This document shows, one piece after another, positions 23,513 through 34,462 of a stretch of DNA of 64,000 nt. The position numbers and the translations under genes were made by a program. Origin of the DNA: Macrosoma leucophasiata (taxonomy: Eukaryota > Arthropoda > Insecta > Lepidoptera > Hedylidae); assembly GCA_036365455.1 (NCBI GenBank), contig JAWQUS010000030.1, forward strand, positions 3,720,001-3,784,000, written 5' to 3'. Numbering within the stretch: the first letter of the stretch is position 1; each line of letters begins with the position of its first letter. A model generated the notes under the pieces. That model worked only from the letters and a program-made list of their open reading frames with translations. It had not been told where the DNA came from and searched no databases.

Positions 23513-23751
23513 TCATACTAATATTATATAAATACGAGTTTGTATGTTTGTTTGTTACTCCTTCACGCAAAAACTGCTGAACAGATTTTCATGAAATTTG
23601 GCACACACATAGAGGGTAACTTGGATTAACAGATAGGTTAGTTTTTATCCCGAAAACTGTTCTTGTGGGATGACATGGAATGATTTGATGAGTTTCCATA
23701 GGCGACGCGAAAAGCGACCTACACGCGGGCGAAGCCGCGGGCAACAGCTAG
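23513..23751 (+). mobile_element. Helitron-like non-autonomous element, full length
   Basis: It starts TCATACTAATATTATATAAA after an A and ends GGGCAACAGCTAG before a T. The hairpin CGCGG-gcgaag-CCGCG lies about 9 nt from the CTAG. All these points match Helitron ends. The interior contains TTACTCCTTCACGCAAAAAC and TTTCATGAAATTTGGCAC, widespread in Lepidoptera. It has no coding capacity. Related pieces are at 29400-29672, 61822-61944 and 63943-64000. Confidence 0.7.
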
Positions 23752-24841
23752 TATATTAAATAACTTAAGTAATTACCTTCCATACCTTAAAAAGGTTAAA
23801 TCCAAAGGTGTTAAAAATAACACCGTTGCTCACATCATAAACAAGTTACTTCATTTATGTATATGATTTACACTTATATATATATTTCATATTCTTATAT
23901 TTATATATTTCAGCTACTTTTTTTGCGAAGTAGGTACGAGTATTTGTAAGTATGGTGAAATACGCATGGTGTGTCATTTCATATGTTCTTTGAAGATAAA
24001 AAATGTGTGATAATAAACAGCACTAAGAGATCTCTAGGTAGTCTCTATCAATTAAGAGAGATTTAAAAGGCAAAAAATGTGATCTAGAATAATCTAGATA
24101 TGATAAGAACCTAGATTGTCCTACATCAGAGTAGTTTAGTGGAATGCAATAAAATTACAGTAGATCATAATTTAAATTAATTATTTTAAACAGATACTGA
24201 AGCACGGAATAGATTAATAAGGATGGAAAGGCCTTTGCTTCAATTTAGTATTAGAACTAGTGTCGCCGCTTTTCTTCCACCATGCAATTTCTTACACAAA
24301 TGTAACACCATCTCGACAATCACCCACACATTAATCTCAGAGCAGCTATTCGTTTGCGTTAGTTTGCATACTAAGAAGTAACGCCCGTAGACAATAAACA
24401 CTCGCACGTACACAACAATATACTCACCAATAAACTAGTCGAAGTGTAGCGAACGCATTACATGCTGTATATTGCCAGCGGAGACAGTAATAGCGTTAAT
24501 TGAGCGAGTGCTTAACGAGCAATGTATTCGCTAGCAGTAACGTTTAAATAATGCAGTTTAAGTTAGAATATTCATATTCCTTTGTATATTTATGTGTTTT
24601 TTACAAGTATTGTAACAATATATGTTATTTGTGACTTATCGATAAAAAGATATACCTCCTCGCTTTATACTTGAGGTCTGACATTTCATATTACATGTTA
24701 TAATTGGCACTACATGGTATTTTACCAAGAGATGCGTCGTTCGAAGCAGTCTACACGACACTACGAGCGGCGAACGAATGGTTCTGCCGAACTGTGTGTG
24801 TACACGCATAGTTGTCGTGCGCTTGCCACGCCCACATTACC

Positions 24842-25101
24842 ATTCCATCTTTGTTTGATATTATTTCGCATTAACACATGCTTGTGAAATATATTTTATT
24901 TTTAAAGAAAAATGGAAAGAAAAATTTGGCTTCAGGCGAGGCTCGAACTCGCGACCTACTGGGAATCTAGTCCAGCCGCTCTTCCAATTGAGCTACTGAA
25001 GCCCTGCCCGATTTGTCAAATCTTTCCTTCACATCTATTGCATTGCTTTATGGTAGCAGTAGCGCCATCTATTACCAACTATGTTTATTCCATCTTTATT
25101 T
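24842..25101 (-). mobile_element. SINE-C with an internal tRNA-like domain, copy 1
   Basis: On the minus strand the element reads AGATGGCGCTACTGCTACC, a 60-nt leader, the 76-nt tRNA-like domain, then TTTTTCTTTCCATTTTTC and an A/T-rich 3' end finishing CATGTGTTAATGCGAAATAA. The same leader, tRNA domain and tail recur at 35832-36147. Near-identical 15-mers flank it (24842-24856 and 25087-25101, one mismatch: ATTCCATCTTTGTTT / ATTCCATCTTTATTT), probably the target duplication. Confidence 0.75.
24928..25003 (-). tRNA. tRNA-like domain or tRNA pseudogene inside SINE-C
   Basis: The 76 nt fold as a cloverleaf. The acceptor stem GCTTCAG pairs with CTGAAGC and the D stem GCTC with GAGC. The T arm GCGAG-TTCGAGC-CTCGC is perfect. 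Box A (TAGCTCAATTGG) and a near-consensus box B (GTTCGAGCC) are present. The anticodon stem is irregular: GCTGG/CCAGT leaves a 9-nt loop, while CTGGA/CCCAG gives a 7-nt loop (CTAGATT) with an A-C mismatch and would place AGA as anticodon without the long variable arm of tRNA-Ser. It is therefore more likely a SINE promoter than a working tRNA. There is no encoded CCA, as normal in eukaryotes. Confidence 0.55.
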
Positions 25102-26489
25102 ATCTATTCCGTGTACTGAAGGTCTTGTTTGATAGTACCTTTAACTGTCAGTAAATTAATCACTGAGCTACTTTAACCAATCCACAAGGAACGAGTATAA
25201 TAAAAAAATAGCCCATGTCGCTATTACTACTACAATAGGCATTTCTAGGTCATATTTCATAAAATCATTGACTGATCTTGAATTATTCAATAAATAGACC
25301 TAATTCTCCAAGGTGAACCTTGAATGTATTAAAAAGCAAATGCAACTCGAAACAAACAGAATATGATGGATAAATAATGTACCTACTTACTAACATACAA
25401 AAATCAGAATTTTATCGTGAGAACTATAAAGCCCGTTTATAAACATCCAAAAATGTAGGTCACGATAAAATCATATTGCCAAAGTGATTTCAACCATGCT
25501 GTTTACCAGAATAATAAAGTACCGTGTAATATACTAACCTAGAAATAGTACAGTTATGAGATTTGCAAAAATAATGGTTTGAAACAAAAAAACCCGAAGA
25601 AAAGATAGCACGTAATTAGCCGAGAAAAACCCGGATAATCTTCGCTATGGTTATGCGCATAGAAATTGTTTTATTTTCCATACACGTGACAGTGGCAAAC
25701 ATGATTCACGTTCTACCTTTATTAAAAGTTGTAATTGGTTTGAAATGATACTATTTTTCTTTATGTCTTATTGTACGTAAAATGATATCATAAATCAAGT
25801 CGACGTTTTCAACGCTTTTCAGCTCCTGCGATCCCGATCAGACCATATCTATTATTCCTCTTCCATTCGGTTTGTAAAAAGTTTTATGGACTTTTATTTT
25901 GTTTATCAATTAATTAAAACAATGATTCAACTGGGAGATTCGTAAATATTGGTAAAATACACACGTTGGTAAAATATTTTCCTCATCCAATGATTCCTTA
26001 TTCGTGCACCGCATATAGGTAAACCCTAAATTAGGTAAGCCTAATTGGCATCAATATCACGCTTCGCTTGTTCATCAACTCCTTCTGCCCAGTCGATCTT
26101 ATAATTAGGGTGCTAAAAATCAACCATTCCGTCGTTCGTATTCTATAGCTACTTATGAATAAAGAAGTAGTTTAAATCATGGCCTAGAGTCTAGAGTAAC
26201 CTGACCAAGGTTTAAAGATTCTACAGAAAAAATATCCTTGTGAAACTATTGTAGATTCAATGAGAAGTAATCTGTATTCTTAAAAGATTACCGTCTTTCG
26301 AAATTTTAAACAAAGAAGTGCAAATTGTCACAGTGACAGGTGTTCAAAGAGAGAACGCGGGAAACAAAGTCTTCGAAAGTGGGTCGCCACAAGAAAATTG
26401 GAGGTTACGTTCTCAATTTTTGTGTAACTAATTTCTTTATTGTTTAATGAATTAATTTTACTTTCTGATAATTATATTTATACTGATTT

Positions 26490-26671
26490 TCTGGAAGTTA
26501 CCCAGTACCTCGGAGTTTGGTTATGTGACCGGAGATGGCAACAGGCTCGCCAACTGTTACATGGGCCAACAACGTAACCGGCGAATCGTGGGTGTTTGCA
26601 TGTATGCTTGAATGCATGCATTTATCTCGGCCTACCCCTTCGGGGATTACAGGTGTGAAGTTACGTTGATA
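26490..26671 (+). mobile_element. SINE-A, 5'-truncated
   Basis: The copy begins inside the body (TTTTCTGGAAGTTACCCAGT) and runs intact to the 3' end (GATTACAGGTGTGAAGTTAC). The tRNA-like head is missing, consistent with incomplete reverse transcription. Confidence 0.85.
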
Positions 26672-26794
26672 TGATAAACCTGTAGAAATTGATAGAAATT
26701 TTGTTTGAACGCCTAAGCCTTAAATCTATGGAAGTATCAGTCAGTTATAAAATATGATTTTGTATGACAACCACATCCACGATAATGGCTACAA

Positions 26795-27010
26795 CCATTG
26801 ACCTATTTGTATGAAGTACCTACTAGATAGGACCGTCCCCTTAGTATCACCACAGTCTAAAGAAAACGAACATGTTATTTGTATCACGGTTCCAGTTTTT
26901 TTAATTCAATAAGGCAAACTTTCCCATAGTAACCGCTGACGTGAAAACGTCTTACATAAATAAATAGCTCTCAAATCAATTTAAAAACGGAATTAGCTGT
27001 TTGTTCCCAG
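26795..27010 (+). mobile_element. Half of a GGGAACAA-type fold-back element
   Basis: The segment runs from CCATTGACCTATTTGTATGA to AATTAGCTGTTTGTTCCC and equals the right half of the complete element at 28682-29241. It is separated by about 168 bp from the opposite half at 27179. Confidence 0.7.
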
Positions 27011-27178
27011 AGCCTTCTCTACATACCTAATATAAAAATATAAAATAAATAACCATATTGCCCTTAACATCACGTTATAATGTAAGGACAGATCAGCAGG
27101 TAGCGGGTACGACACAAGAATGTAAAATACCCTGGAATAGTATGATAAGGCCAATGAAGTCAATATTATAGAGTAGAC

Positions 27179-27354
27179 ACCGAGAACAAAGGCTATTCCG
27201 TTTTTAAATTGATTTGACAGATATTTAGTATGACGTTTTCACGTCAGATGTCATGTTACTATGGGAAAGTGTGGTTAATTGTAGGCAAATAAACTGGAGC
27301 CATGCTACCAAGGAGAATGTCCTGTCTAGTACTTCAGTACATTTAGGTCAATGG
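27179..27354 (-). mobile_element. Opposite half of a GGGAACAA-type fold-back element
   Basis: The segment runs from ACCGAGAACAAAGGCTATTC to ATTTAGGTCAATGG and is an inverted copy of 26795-27010. The two halves face each other with their GGGAACAA ends inwards, opposite to the complete copy at 28682. Confidence 0.7.
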
Positions 27355-27402
27355 ATAAGGCGAACTTACTATGATATGAATGTTGCTGATAATAAAGAAG
27401 AA

Positions 27403-27660
27403 AGAAAGAAGAAAAAAACATTTATTGGTGCAGCCCCCATACCAATATCAGGTAATGCATTGAGAAAAAAAACAATAGAAAAAAATAAACATTTACAATA
27501 CAAGTACATACGTTACACAAAAAAAAATACTTTTATAAAAAGGGTTGACAAAAAATATCTAATACCTATTAAAAAAGTACCTATTTAAAGTAGAAAATAA
27601 GAAACAAGATCCCACGGCTGCACCAAATAGTTCCCAGTTCAGCATTATGTCAAGCCGAAG
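27403..27660 (-). mobile_element. LINE-type 3' end, antisense
   Basis: On the minus strand the segment ends GGCTGCACCAATAAATG followed by T/C-rich microsatellite units, giving an AATAAA-plus-tail arrangement. The left frame of 111 codons crossing it is accidental. Confidence 0.4.
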
Positions 27661-27668
27661 CCCGACGC

Positions 27669-27842
27669 TGTTTTTTTTTATGTAATGAAAGTAGGAAACA
27701 AGCATGCAGTTCACATTGATGTTAAGTGATGACTGCAGCCTATAGACACCCACACAAAGACCAAGGTCAAAGATGCAGATGCATTACCACTCCTGAGGCC
27801 TAAGGTGTTACGCCTCTGTGCCGGAAATTACAGGGCCGTAAT
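27669..27842 (-). mobile_element. SINE-B 3' two-thirds, antisense
   Basis: A well-preserved segment runs from TTTTTTTTATGTAATGAAAG to GCCGGAAATTACAGGGCCGT. It stops before the GTGTTCCGG block, so it is 5'-truncated. Confidence 0.8.
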
Positions 27843-28681
27843 TGTTAGGCAGAATTGTTTCAAACTCCAACATATTAAGCATTTGTAATAGGTTGAAATT
27901 GTTGCAATAATTCTGCACAATCGTCCGAAACTACAGCACAGCAAGTTTTAAAATTAAGACGTTAATTTTTTATGCGAAGACAAAGGAACAAAAAAATATT
28001 GTAACCATAGACATATTTTTTCACAGACTCGACACGTTCAGACATGTGTTCGTTGAAGCTAATCTTAAATCGCGACACGTAGGGCCAGAACGTTGCTGTT
28101 CCTTTTTTACGTCTACAAACTTAACGCCATTATGTGTCGTTGACCCTTTGAGATTGCGCGCTATTAAAATATTATTGTAGGACCAATGTAAAGTAGATAA
28201 TATGTTAATACATTTTATTTAGGTGACCATCAAATAGCAATTCATACCCTACGTATGAAAGTAGAAAAGGCAATTGAACCAAGAACGCATCAAATAAAAC
28301 ATCAGATTTAATATCTGCCTTTATTTCTGAATGTTTCTTTTCACAAATAAAGCAATTCACTGCTCAAAAGAACGTCTATCTATACTAAATTGTTGTTCTA
28401 TGATTTTCTTCGCAATTGTGGTAATTGATAATGTACCTACAGGCACACGTTTATCACATTATGGTTCATATTTCTGTTATTGAACCAGTATCAAATTTTC
28501 AAAATTATATCTACTGTGTCTGTATCAGTAGCAAGCAAAAATGTTCTCAACTTTCACATTGCACATAGTCAGCTACATTTAATATTTAAATGAAATAAAT
28601 GTACCGTATAGTAGCCATACACGGCTCATAGTCTCACAAACTTTTACTTGATCTTGTAACTAACGATCATTGCTAGACAGC

Positions 28682-29241
28682 ACCGGGAACAAGCAGCCGG
28701 TTCCGTTTTAAAAGGAGAATGATACAGTTCCATGCATTTCTGGGCCCAGGAGTTAACTCTGTACTCTCTCTTTTATGTTATTTGTGTATCAAACTTTTCT
28801 CGCTTTCTGTTAAATGCACCGTAATTTTAAGTATACAGAAAAGGTATATTGTGTGAAATGTTACATTTTATTGATACTTACTTAACTTATCTTATGGTTA
28901 ACCCTAACTATTTTGCGGGCCCATAATTACCCATCTCCTTTATTTGACAGATACTTAGTGAGACATTTCCATGTCATCTATCATGATACTATGGGAATCT
29001 GTGGTAAATTAGGTAAACGTTTTATACTTTGTTGCACATCAGGATCCTTTGATTATATAATATCCAGGATCGTACTTTTCATCATTGACCTACATGTACT
29101 AAAGTACTAGGTAGCATTGTTCCAGTTTTTTGCATTCAATTTACCACAGTTTCCCATAGTTAAATGACAGATGACGTAAAAATATCTCAATAAATATCTG
29201 TCAAATGAATTTTAAAACGGAACCGGCTGTTTGTTCCCGGT
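28682..29241. mobile_element. 560-bp fold-back element with GGGAACAA ends
   Basis: The terminal inverted repeats are ACCGGGAACAAGCAGCCGG (from 28682) and CCGGCTGTTTGTTCCCGGT (to 29241). A second inverted region (TGACAGATACTTAGTGAGAC ... ATCTCAATAAATATCTGTCA) covers much of the interior. The left arm has an extra segment of about 200 bp (28723-28930) that breaks the symmetry. It has no transposase frame and no clear target duplication. Halves of the same family are at 26795-27354 and 30826-30935. Confidence 0.7.
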
Positions 29242-29399
29242 ATCTTGTCTTTCGTCAGGCCGCCAGAAAAATAAGACAATTGATTTATTATTGTTCTTGG
29301 ACCAAATGGAGTCCATCTGCTGCTTCGGGATTAAATTAACCTCATTGGTTTTCATAATCATTTTACAGGTTGACGTTTAGTAACTACTGTTAATATAAA

Positions 29400-29672
29400 T
29401 GTAAGATTGCATGCTTAGCTATTTGCTACGTAATCACGGCTTAATGACTGAACAAATTAAGATTAAATTTGACACATTTATATTTTACTCGGTTTTGCCC
29501 GTGTACTTCGTCCGCATGTTCTTTTGATCATTACAAATTGTAGCCTATATGTTATTCCAATATATAATCTATATTACTGTAAAGTTGCATCCAAATCCGT
29601 TTAGCAGTTTATTCGTGAAAGAGTAACAAACAGCCATACTCACTAACTTTCGCATTTATAATATTAGAAGGA
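29400..29672 (-). mobile_element. Helitron-like element, antisense, diverged
   Basis: Its 5' end on the minus strand reads TCCTTCTAATATTATAAATG, then CGAAAGTTAGTGAGTATGGC and TTACTCTTTCACGAATAAAC. The 3' end is worn (CGGACGAAGTACACGGGC) and lacks a clean CTAG. Confidence 0.55.
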
Positions 29673-29695
29673 TGCTAATATCCTCCTCCTCCTTG

Positions 29696-29925
29696 CGTCG
29701 TGTGTCCTCAATGCTGAGGGTCGTGACCTCGACGAATAACTTTCGTTGGGACAATATTACGGCATGTCGTTCTATCCTCGGCGATGTAGATGGCTTGGCA
29801 AACTGTGGCTTCTAACGTGGAGCGAATTTGGTCAGACCATCGTAGTGGGCTTCTGCCCCTGGGTCTTTTCCCCGGTGCTTGCCCAGTTAGTAGCGTCTTT
29901 TGTCTCAAAGTTGTCACCTCTGATG
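29696..29925 (-). pseudogene. Non-LTR retrotransposon: ORF2 C-terminal remnant
   Basis: The minus-strand frame reads GKRPRGRSPLRWSDQIRSTL, then AEDRTTCRNIV and HDPQH before the stop. The GRP-GR--RW-DQI and HDPQH pattern is typical of insect LINE ORF2 C-termini. It differs from the remnant at 17950, so it comes from a second lineage. The expected tryptophan in the DR--WR segment is replaced by cysteine (RTTCRN). The element is truncated to about 70 codons. Confidence 0.75.
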
Positions 29926-30354
29926 ATAATATATGATAGGTTAATTACTTGACACACAATAGCAATAACAGGCAAAATATGCTTACGTAAGTAAGAAAAG
30001 AAGTGTTAATGATTAAAATAATCAAACATAATTTTACTTAAGTATAGATAACTGGTTAAATAACTAGTTCACAGCACTCTCTCAACCTAGAAACAATTTA
30101 TAAGAACGAAGTTCCGTGTAGCTTAGCATAAATTGCAGTAATTGCTGACAAGAATTAATTCAAACGCTACGTGATGGCGATTATCAACATCATGGGATCC
30201 CATACTTAGCAAGATTAAATCCCAGCCGCAGCAGTCTGCAAGACCTCAAGATACCATAAGTAATTATTGTGTTAATCCTGAACGCTACGCAAGGCGTTTA
30301 CGAAATCGATGGAGGTAGCTACATATAATTTTTTCAAACTTCTGTCAGACAAAT

Positions 30355-30505
30355 GTCACCTCAGTCTGCCCGGGACCACGGAAGCTGAAAAGCGACCAAA
30401 ACGTCGGGTTGATTTTAAAAATCATTTTAGTTTAATATACGCGAGATAAATCCGTAAAAATAGTTTTATTTCAATGAGTGTAGCTCGCGAAAACCTAAGA
30501 ACATA
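30355..30505 (+). repeat. Dispersed repeat with AAGCGACCAAAACGTCGGG
   Basis: GGAAGCTGAAAAGCGACC, AAAACGTCGGGTTG and TTTTATTTCAATGAGTGTAG recur in the same order at 46690-46810. A diverged piece is at 8968-8990. The class is unknown to me; the arrangement resembles a LINE 3' UTR. Confidence 0.55.
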
Positions 30506-30825
30506 TCATGCTACGTATATGAACTAATAAATAAAACACTAGGTAAGATATGGCACAGAATTATAACTTGAAGTCAATTGAAGTAAATACCATTCGGATA
30601 GACATGTCTTACTTTCGATCTCACTCACTCAGTCGAGTACGCAGTTAATTTTAATCGGTAAAAGCGAATTCTACACTGACATTTTTCAATGTAGAGCTTT
30701 CTTTTACTATAGAATGCGGAACTAAATTATATTCTGCAGTAATTTGTTGTTCGACAGATATTAACTATTAGGTACAAGCTTAATTAATGTCTTTTTTTTA
30801 ACTAAAACAAATGCAATCATGAACC

Positions 30826-30935
30826 TATAGGTATGTACTAAACTGGAGTGTACCGTAGGTACTAAATAGGACATTCCCCTTGGTAGCATGGTTCCAGTTT
30901 TTTTGCATTCAATTACCTGCACTTTCTCGAAGTAT
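30826..30935 (+). mobile_element. GGGAACAA-type fold-back fragment
   Basis: The segment shares TAGGACATTCCCCTTGGTAG, CATGGTTCCAGTTTTTTTGC and ATTCAATTACCTGCACTTTC with the arms of the elements at 26795 and 28682. Confidence 0.55.
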
Positions 30936-31036
30936 GTACAGGCGATTTTCCGAAACTATTACAGATATCAAAAAACTTTAAACTTATATCAAAAGTAACA
31001 AAAGATTTGTTTTTTAGTAGCAATGTAAGCAAAATT

Positions 31037-31074
31037 TAGTGGCCCGCCCCGAGCAAAGCCGGGGCGGGCCACTA
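31037..31074. repeat. GC-rich perfect 15-bp hairpin next to CTAGT
   Basis: TAGTGGCCCGCCCCG (31037-31051) and its exact complement (31060-31074) flank AGCAAAGC. The right arm is followed by GTATT so that ACTAGT spans the edge. In AT-rich surroundings this is a very stable stem. It resembles the hairpin plus CTAG end of a Helitron, but the rest of such an element was not traced. Confidence 0.8.
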
Positions 31075-31498
31075 GTATTTTTATAGTTTTTAACAACTTT
31101 TTTCAACTTTGAAAAAACAGGTTCTATGTTCGTCCAATTGTTTGGTATATTAGCCGATTTACATAACAACTCTTTCCAGACAACCTGCCCCACTTACCAA
31201 CCTATCCCAATATTATGCTGTTCATTACAATAAATACCGCAAGTAAGTTGTACACATATAATTTAACTTGTCAATCACTTCTTTGCTTGCGGTTACTATA
31301 ATTGTATCTATTACGAAACTGACTAAACAAATTGATTCAAATTAAAATATACTAAATGATGGCTTAACTATGTGGTCAGAGTATTGCCTGTACAAATCTC
31401 TAATCTGTGGTAATGAAAAAATAATCCAATTTTAATCTGCAATCATAATATTTAATCAAATAGCCATTTACTTATCATTATTAAAATCAAGTTCAGTG

Positions 31499-31610
31499 TA
31501 TTTGTTGTAATTGTTTCTTTTAATAATTTAAATAGATATTACAATTAACTTACACTGATAATTAAATCCATATTTATTTCAATTATTAAAAGAAACAATT
31601 ATAACAAATA
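31499..31610. repeat. AT-rich inverted repeat of about 40-bp arms
   Basis: TATTTGTTGTAATTGTTTCT and following bases (31499-31539) pair with 31570-31610 (ATTATTAAAAGAAACAATTA then TAACAAATA), with a few mismatches. The spacer is about 30 nt. Confidence 0.75.
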
Positions 31611-32033
31611 CGATAACTTGTACATATGTAAGTACACAGCTGATTAAAACAATATTTTTGGATACGCTAATCCCTAGGAGATCCAATTAAAACAATCCAA
31701 TTAAAAACCTTTTAATGTTCCATTATTAAAAATCGTTTCCTGCGGATCGAACTAGCACTTTGGTAATAATTCGATTAGGAAATCACTGGTTTAGAGATTG
31801 TTATTTAAGATTAACAAAAAAGTTTTTACAAGATCAAAAACTAATCCAAACTTATGTATTTTATTCATAGGTATGATTTGCTTGCATGTGTTCATAAAAG
31901 TGTAAAGCAATTAATGAACCATTGACCTGTGATTGCCAAATGTCTCAACGCAGATGCTTTGTTACAGATGCACGATATTTTATTGTTAATCTGTGGGTGT
32001 TCCATTGTTAACGATACAACACATGTCAATATT

Positions 32034-32105
32034 ATCTTCATCATCATCAGCCGAAAGACGTCCACAGCTGGGCAAAAGCCTCCCCAACGATGCCCAAACA
32101 GGTTT
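32034..32105 (+). mobile_element. LINE 3'-end fragment
   Basis: TCATCATCATCAGCCGAAAG, then ACGTCCACAGCTGGGCAAAA and GCCTCCCCAACGATG, match a phrase very common at non-LTR retrotransposon 3' regions in Lepidoptera. Only about 70 bp are present, and a SINE-B piece follows at once. Confidence 0.6.
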
Positions 32106-32114
32106 GTGTGTGTG

Positions 32115-32205
32115 TTTTTTTTATGTAATGGAAGTGGTAAACAAGCATGCAGTTGACATTAATGTTAAGTGATGACTGCAGCCTATAGACCACCTACACA
32201 AAGAA
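32115..32205 (-). mobile_element. SINE-B tail-proximal part, antisense
   Basis: TTTTTATGTAATGGAAGTGG to CTATAGACCACCTACACAAA. It is the inverted partner of the copy at 32301, separated by about 95 bp. Confidence 0.8.
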
Positions 32206-32300
32206 TACAATCGTAGCAGCGTCCCTCTATAAAACAACCACCAATGCGATCGCCAGTCCGCATGCCAATCCGATTATGGCATGTTCTTCCCAAAATAACT

Positions 32301-32572
32301 TCACTGGTGGTAGAGCTCCAGTGACGGTGCTCGCGGGCGTAGGCACCACCGCATTACCTAATTTACTTTTCGCTAAATAGTAGTGTTCAGCAGATCAGGT
32401 GGTAATGTACGGCCCTGTAATAACCGGCACAAAGGCATAACACCATAGGCCTCGGGAGTGGTAACGCATCTGCATTTTGACCTTGGTCTTCGTATGGGTG
32501 TCTATAGGCTGCAGTTATCACTTAACATCAATGTGAACTCCATGCTTGTTTGCCACTTCCATTACATAAAAA
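32301..32572 (+). mobile_element. SINE-B, full length
   Basis: The sense copy runs from CACTGGTGGTAGAGCTCCAG through TAGTGTTCAGCAGATCAGG to TTGCCACTTCCATTACATAA and AAA. With 43732-44010 it is among the least diverged copies. Confidence 0.85.
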
Positions 32573-32765
32573 GGTACCCTTTCCTTCGCGTTTAGAAGTT
32601 ACAGCTAACTTTACTGACCAACCAATAGTTAAAATTAAGGTCATGGACTCACATGCCATACAAAACCCGGCATTCAAATGTGTTATGATGACGATACTTT
32701 GCCTCCATAATGGACTTACATTATCATGGAACTGTAAATTAACAATACCGAGAAATACTTATTTT

Positions 32766-32905
32766 AGGATGAGATTCATAGACCGCACTACGACTTTACT
32801 TTTGGCAAAGTATGCTTAGAACTGTCAGCAAAGTATGAGTTTTGACAGTTCTAAGCCTACTTTGCTCAGAGTAAAGTCGACGGTGGGGTCTGTGAATCTC
32901 ACCCT
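32766..32905. mobile_element. 140-bp fold-back MITE
   Basis: The ends AGGATGAGATTCATAGACCG and its diverged complement (CTGTGAATCTCACCC) enclose long inverted arms (GCAAAGTATGCTTAGAACTG and CAGTTCTAAGCCTACTTTGC). The loop is GCAAAGTATGAGTTT. It has no coding capacity. Confidence 0.8.
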
Positions 32906-33164
32906 TGCCTTAGAGACAAAATTAAGTAATTCAACGGTGTGCTACGTTCTCATACTATGACATTCACAGACATTACTTTGAATTACATAAGTCTAACTTT
33001 TAGAACTAATTTTTTTATATCAAAAGCCATGACAAACAGCAAACTGAATGACAAACAGCAGACCTGATGGAAAGTGATTACCGTCGCGTATGAACATTGG
33101 CAACACCAGGGGAGTTACCAACGCGCTGTTATTTTCCCATTTTCGTACGTTTCTCAGTACCACC

Positions 33165-33325
33165 TTTGGAGTTTGGTAATGAATGTGGCAGGTGATATTA
33201 AAGTTCTAAACAATCGACATTAACCAAAACGTTACCAACGAGTTTTTCGTGTTTACATTTATGCATGAATACACGCATTCTACTTCTACCTATCATTTCG
33301 ATGAATAGAAACGTGAAGTTACGTT
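33165..33325 (+). mobile_element. SINE-A, strongly degraded
   Basis: GGAGTTTGGTAATGAATGTG, ACCAAAACGTTACCAACGAG, TTTATGCATGAATACACGCA and ACGTGAAGTTACG keep the order of the SINE-A 3' half. Confidence 0.6.
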
Positions 33326-34344
33326 TTTGTACCAACTCCTGTTACCAGCTACTATTACTGGTCTTGAAATTCTCGCATAAAAGTCAACATGTAGTCATTT
33401 TCACACGCGCTAGTTTTTCATCGAAGTTTAATCGGTCAATGAGTGAAAATAACATTTCTAATGACCTCTTTAGGTATCTAAACGTTTCCAAGCGATAGAG
33501 TTAGAACTAGAATGTTAATAACGCACAATCGTGTCAGATGGTGCCATTGCGGTTCAGAATAATTGCGTTTTTATATAATCGTTTGACCATTTCTTTTTAC
33601 GCATTTTAGGTGTTGGTACACACTTTTGATTGTGTCTTTGGATTTGTGGCTGTGTTGTGTGATTTGCAAACTTTTTAAATCGTTTGTCGGATAAATGGTT
33701 GGGTTAAAAATACTGAAATTATTCTATTCAGAAAAGTGTCAAACATGATATGGCTAATTAGACAACTCTAACGGTAAAACTGAAAAAAAGGCGGTTTTTA
33801 AATTAGGTTTACCTGGTTTTTTATTAACTCTGAAAAAACGGTGCCTTCAAAATTTTGAAAATTTAATTATGTATACTTTTAACAGTTTTTGGAAACAAGA
33901 TTACCAGCGCAAAATTGAATCCTATGTATCTACTTAATAATAACAACAAAATTATGTAATTTACCAAGAAACGTGCTTGTAGATTTTTTGTTTATGAGTT
34001 ACATATTACTGTAATAGTGGTGTTTGCCAATTAAATGTTAACACATAATACTAATACGGTACACTTACATTTTAATTTGATACAAATATTCAAACAGCGT
34101 GTAAAAAGCGATTATAAAATTTAGTGCATAACGTTATAATGAAAAACTAAAACAGATGGACATTGCTCTTAAAATCATAGTGATATAATTGTTTATCTTT
34201 CACTAAGTAAATCAAGATTGATATCTCGTAAAAGGTCTACTAACAAAAGCAGTCCATAATAAAATCTACATTCGACGAAATATGCAGCACCCACTAGGTA
34301 CTTCCTACTTTGTCTTTACTTGCAACGTGAACTACAGTTCGCAC

Positions 34345-34462
34345 AAAATCTAACCGGAACACAATAGTGCTGAACGCTACCATTTGGCGGCGTATAGATT
34401 AGATAATACGGTGGTGTCTACGCCCTCAAGTCCTTACACTGCAACTCTACCATCAGTAAAAT
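34345..34462 (-). mobile_element. SINE-B 5' half, antisense
   Basis: CTAACCGGAACACAATAGTG, CTACCATTTGGCGGC, GGTGGTGTCTACGCCCTC and CAACTCTACCATCAGT. Confidence 0.75.
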
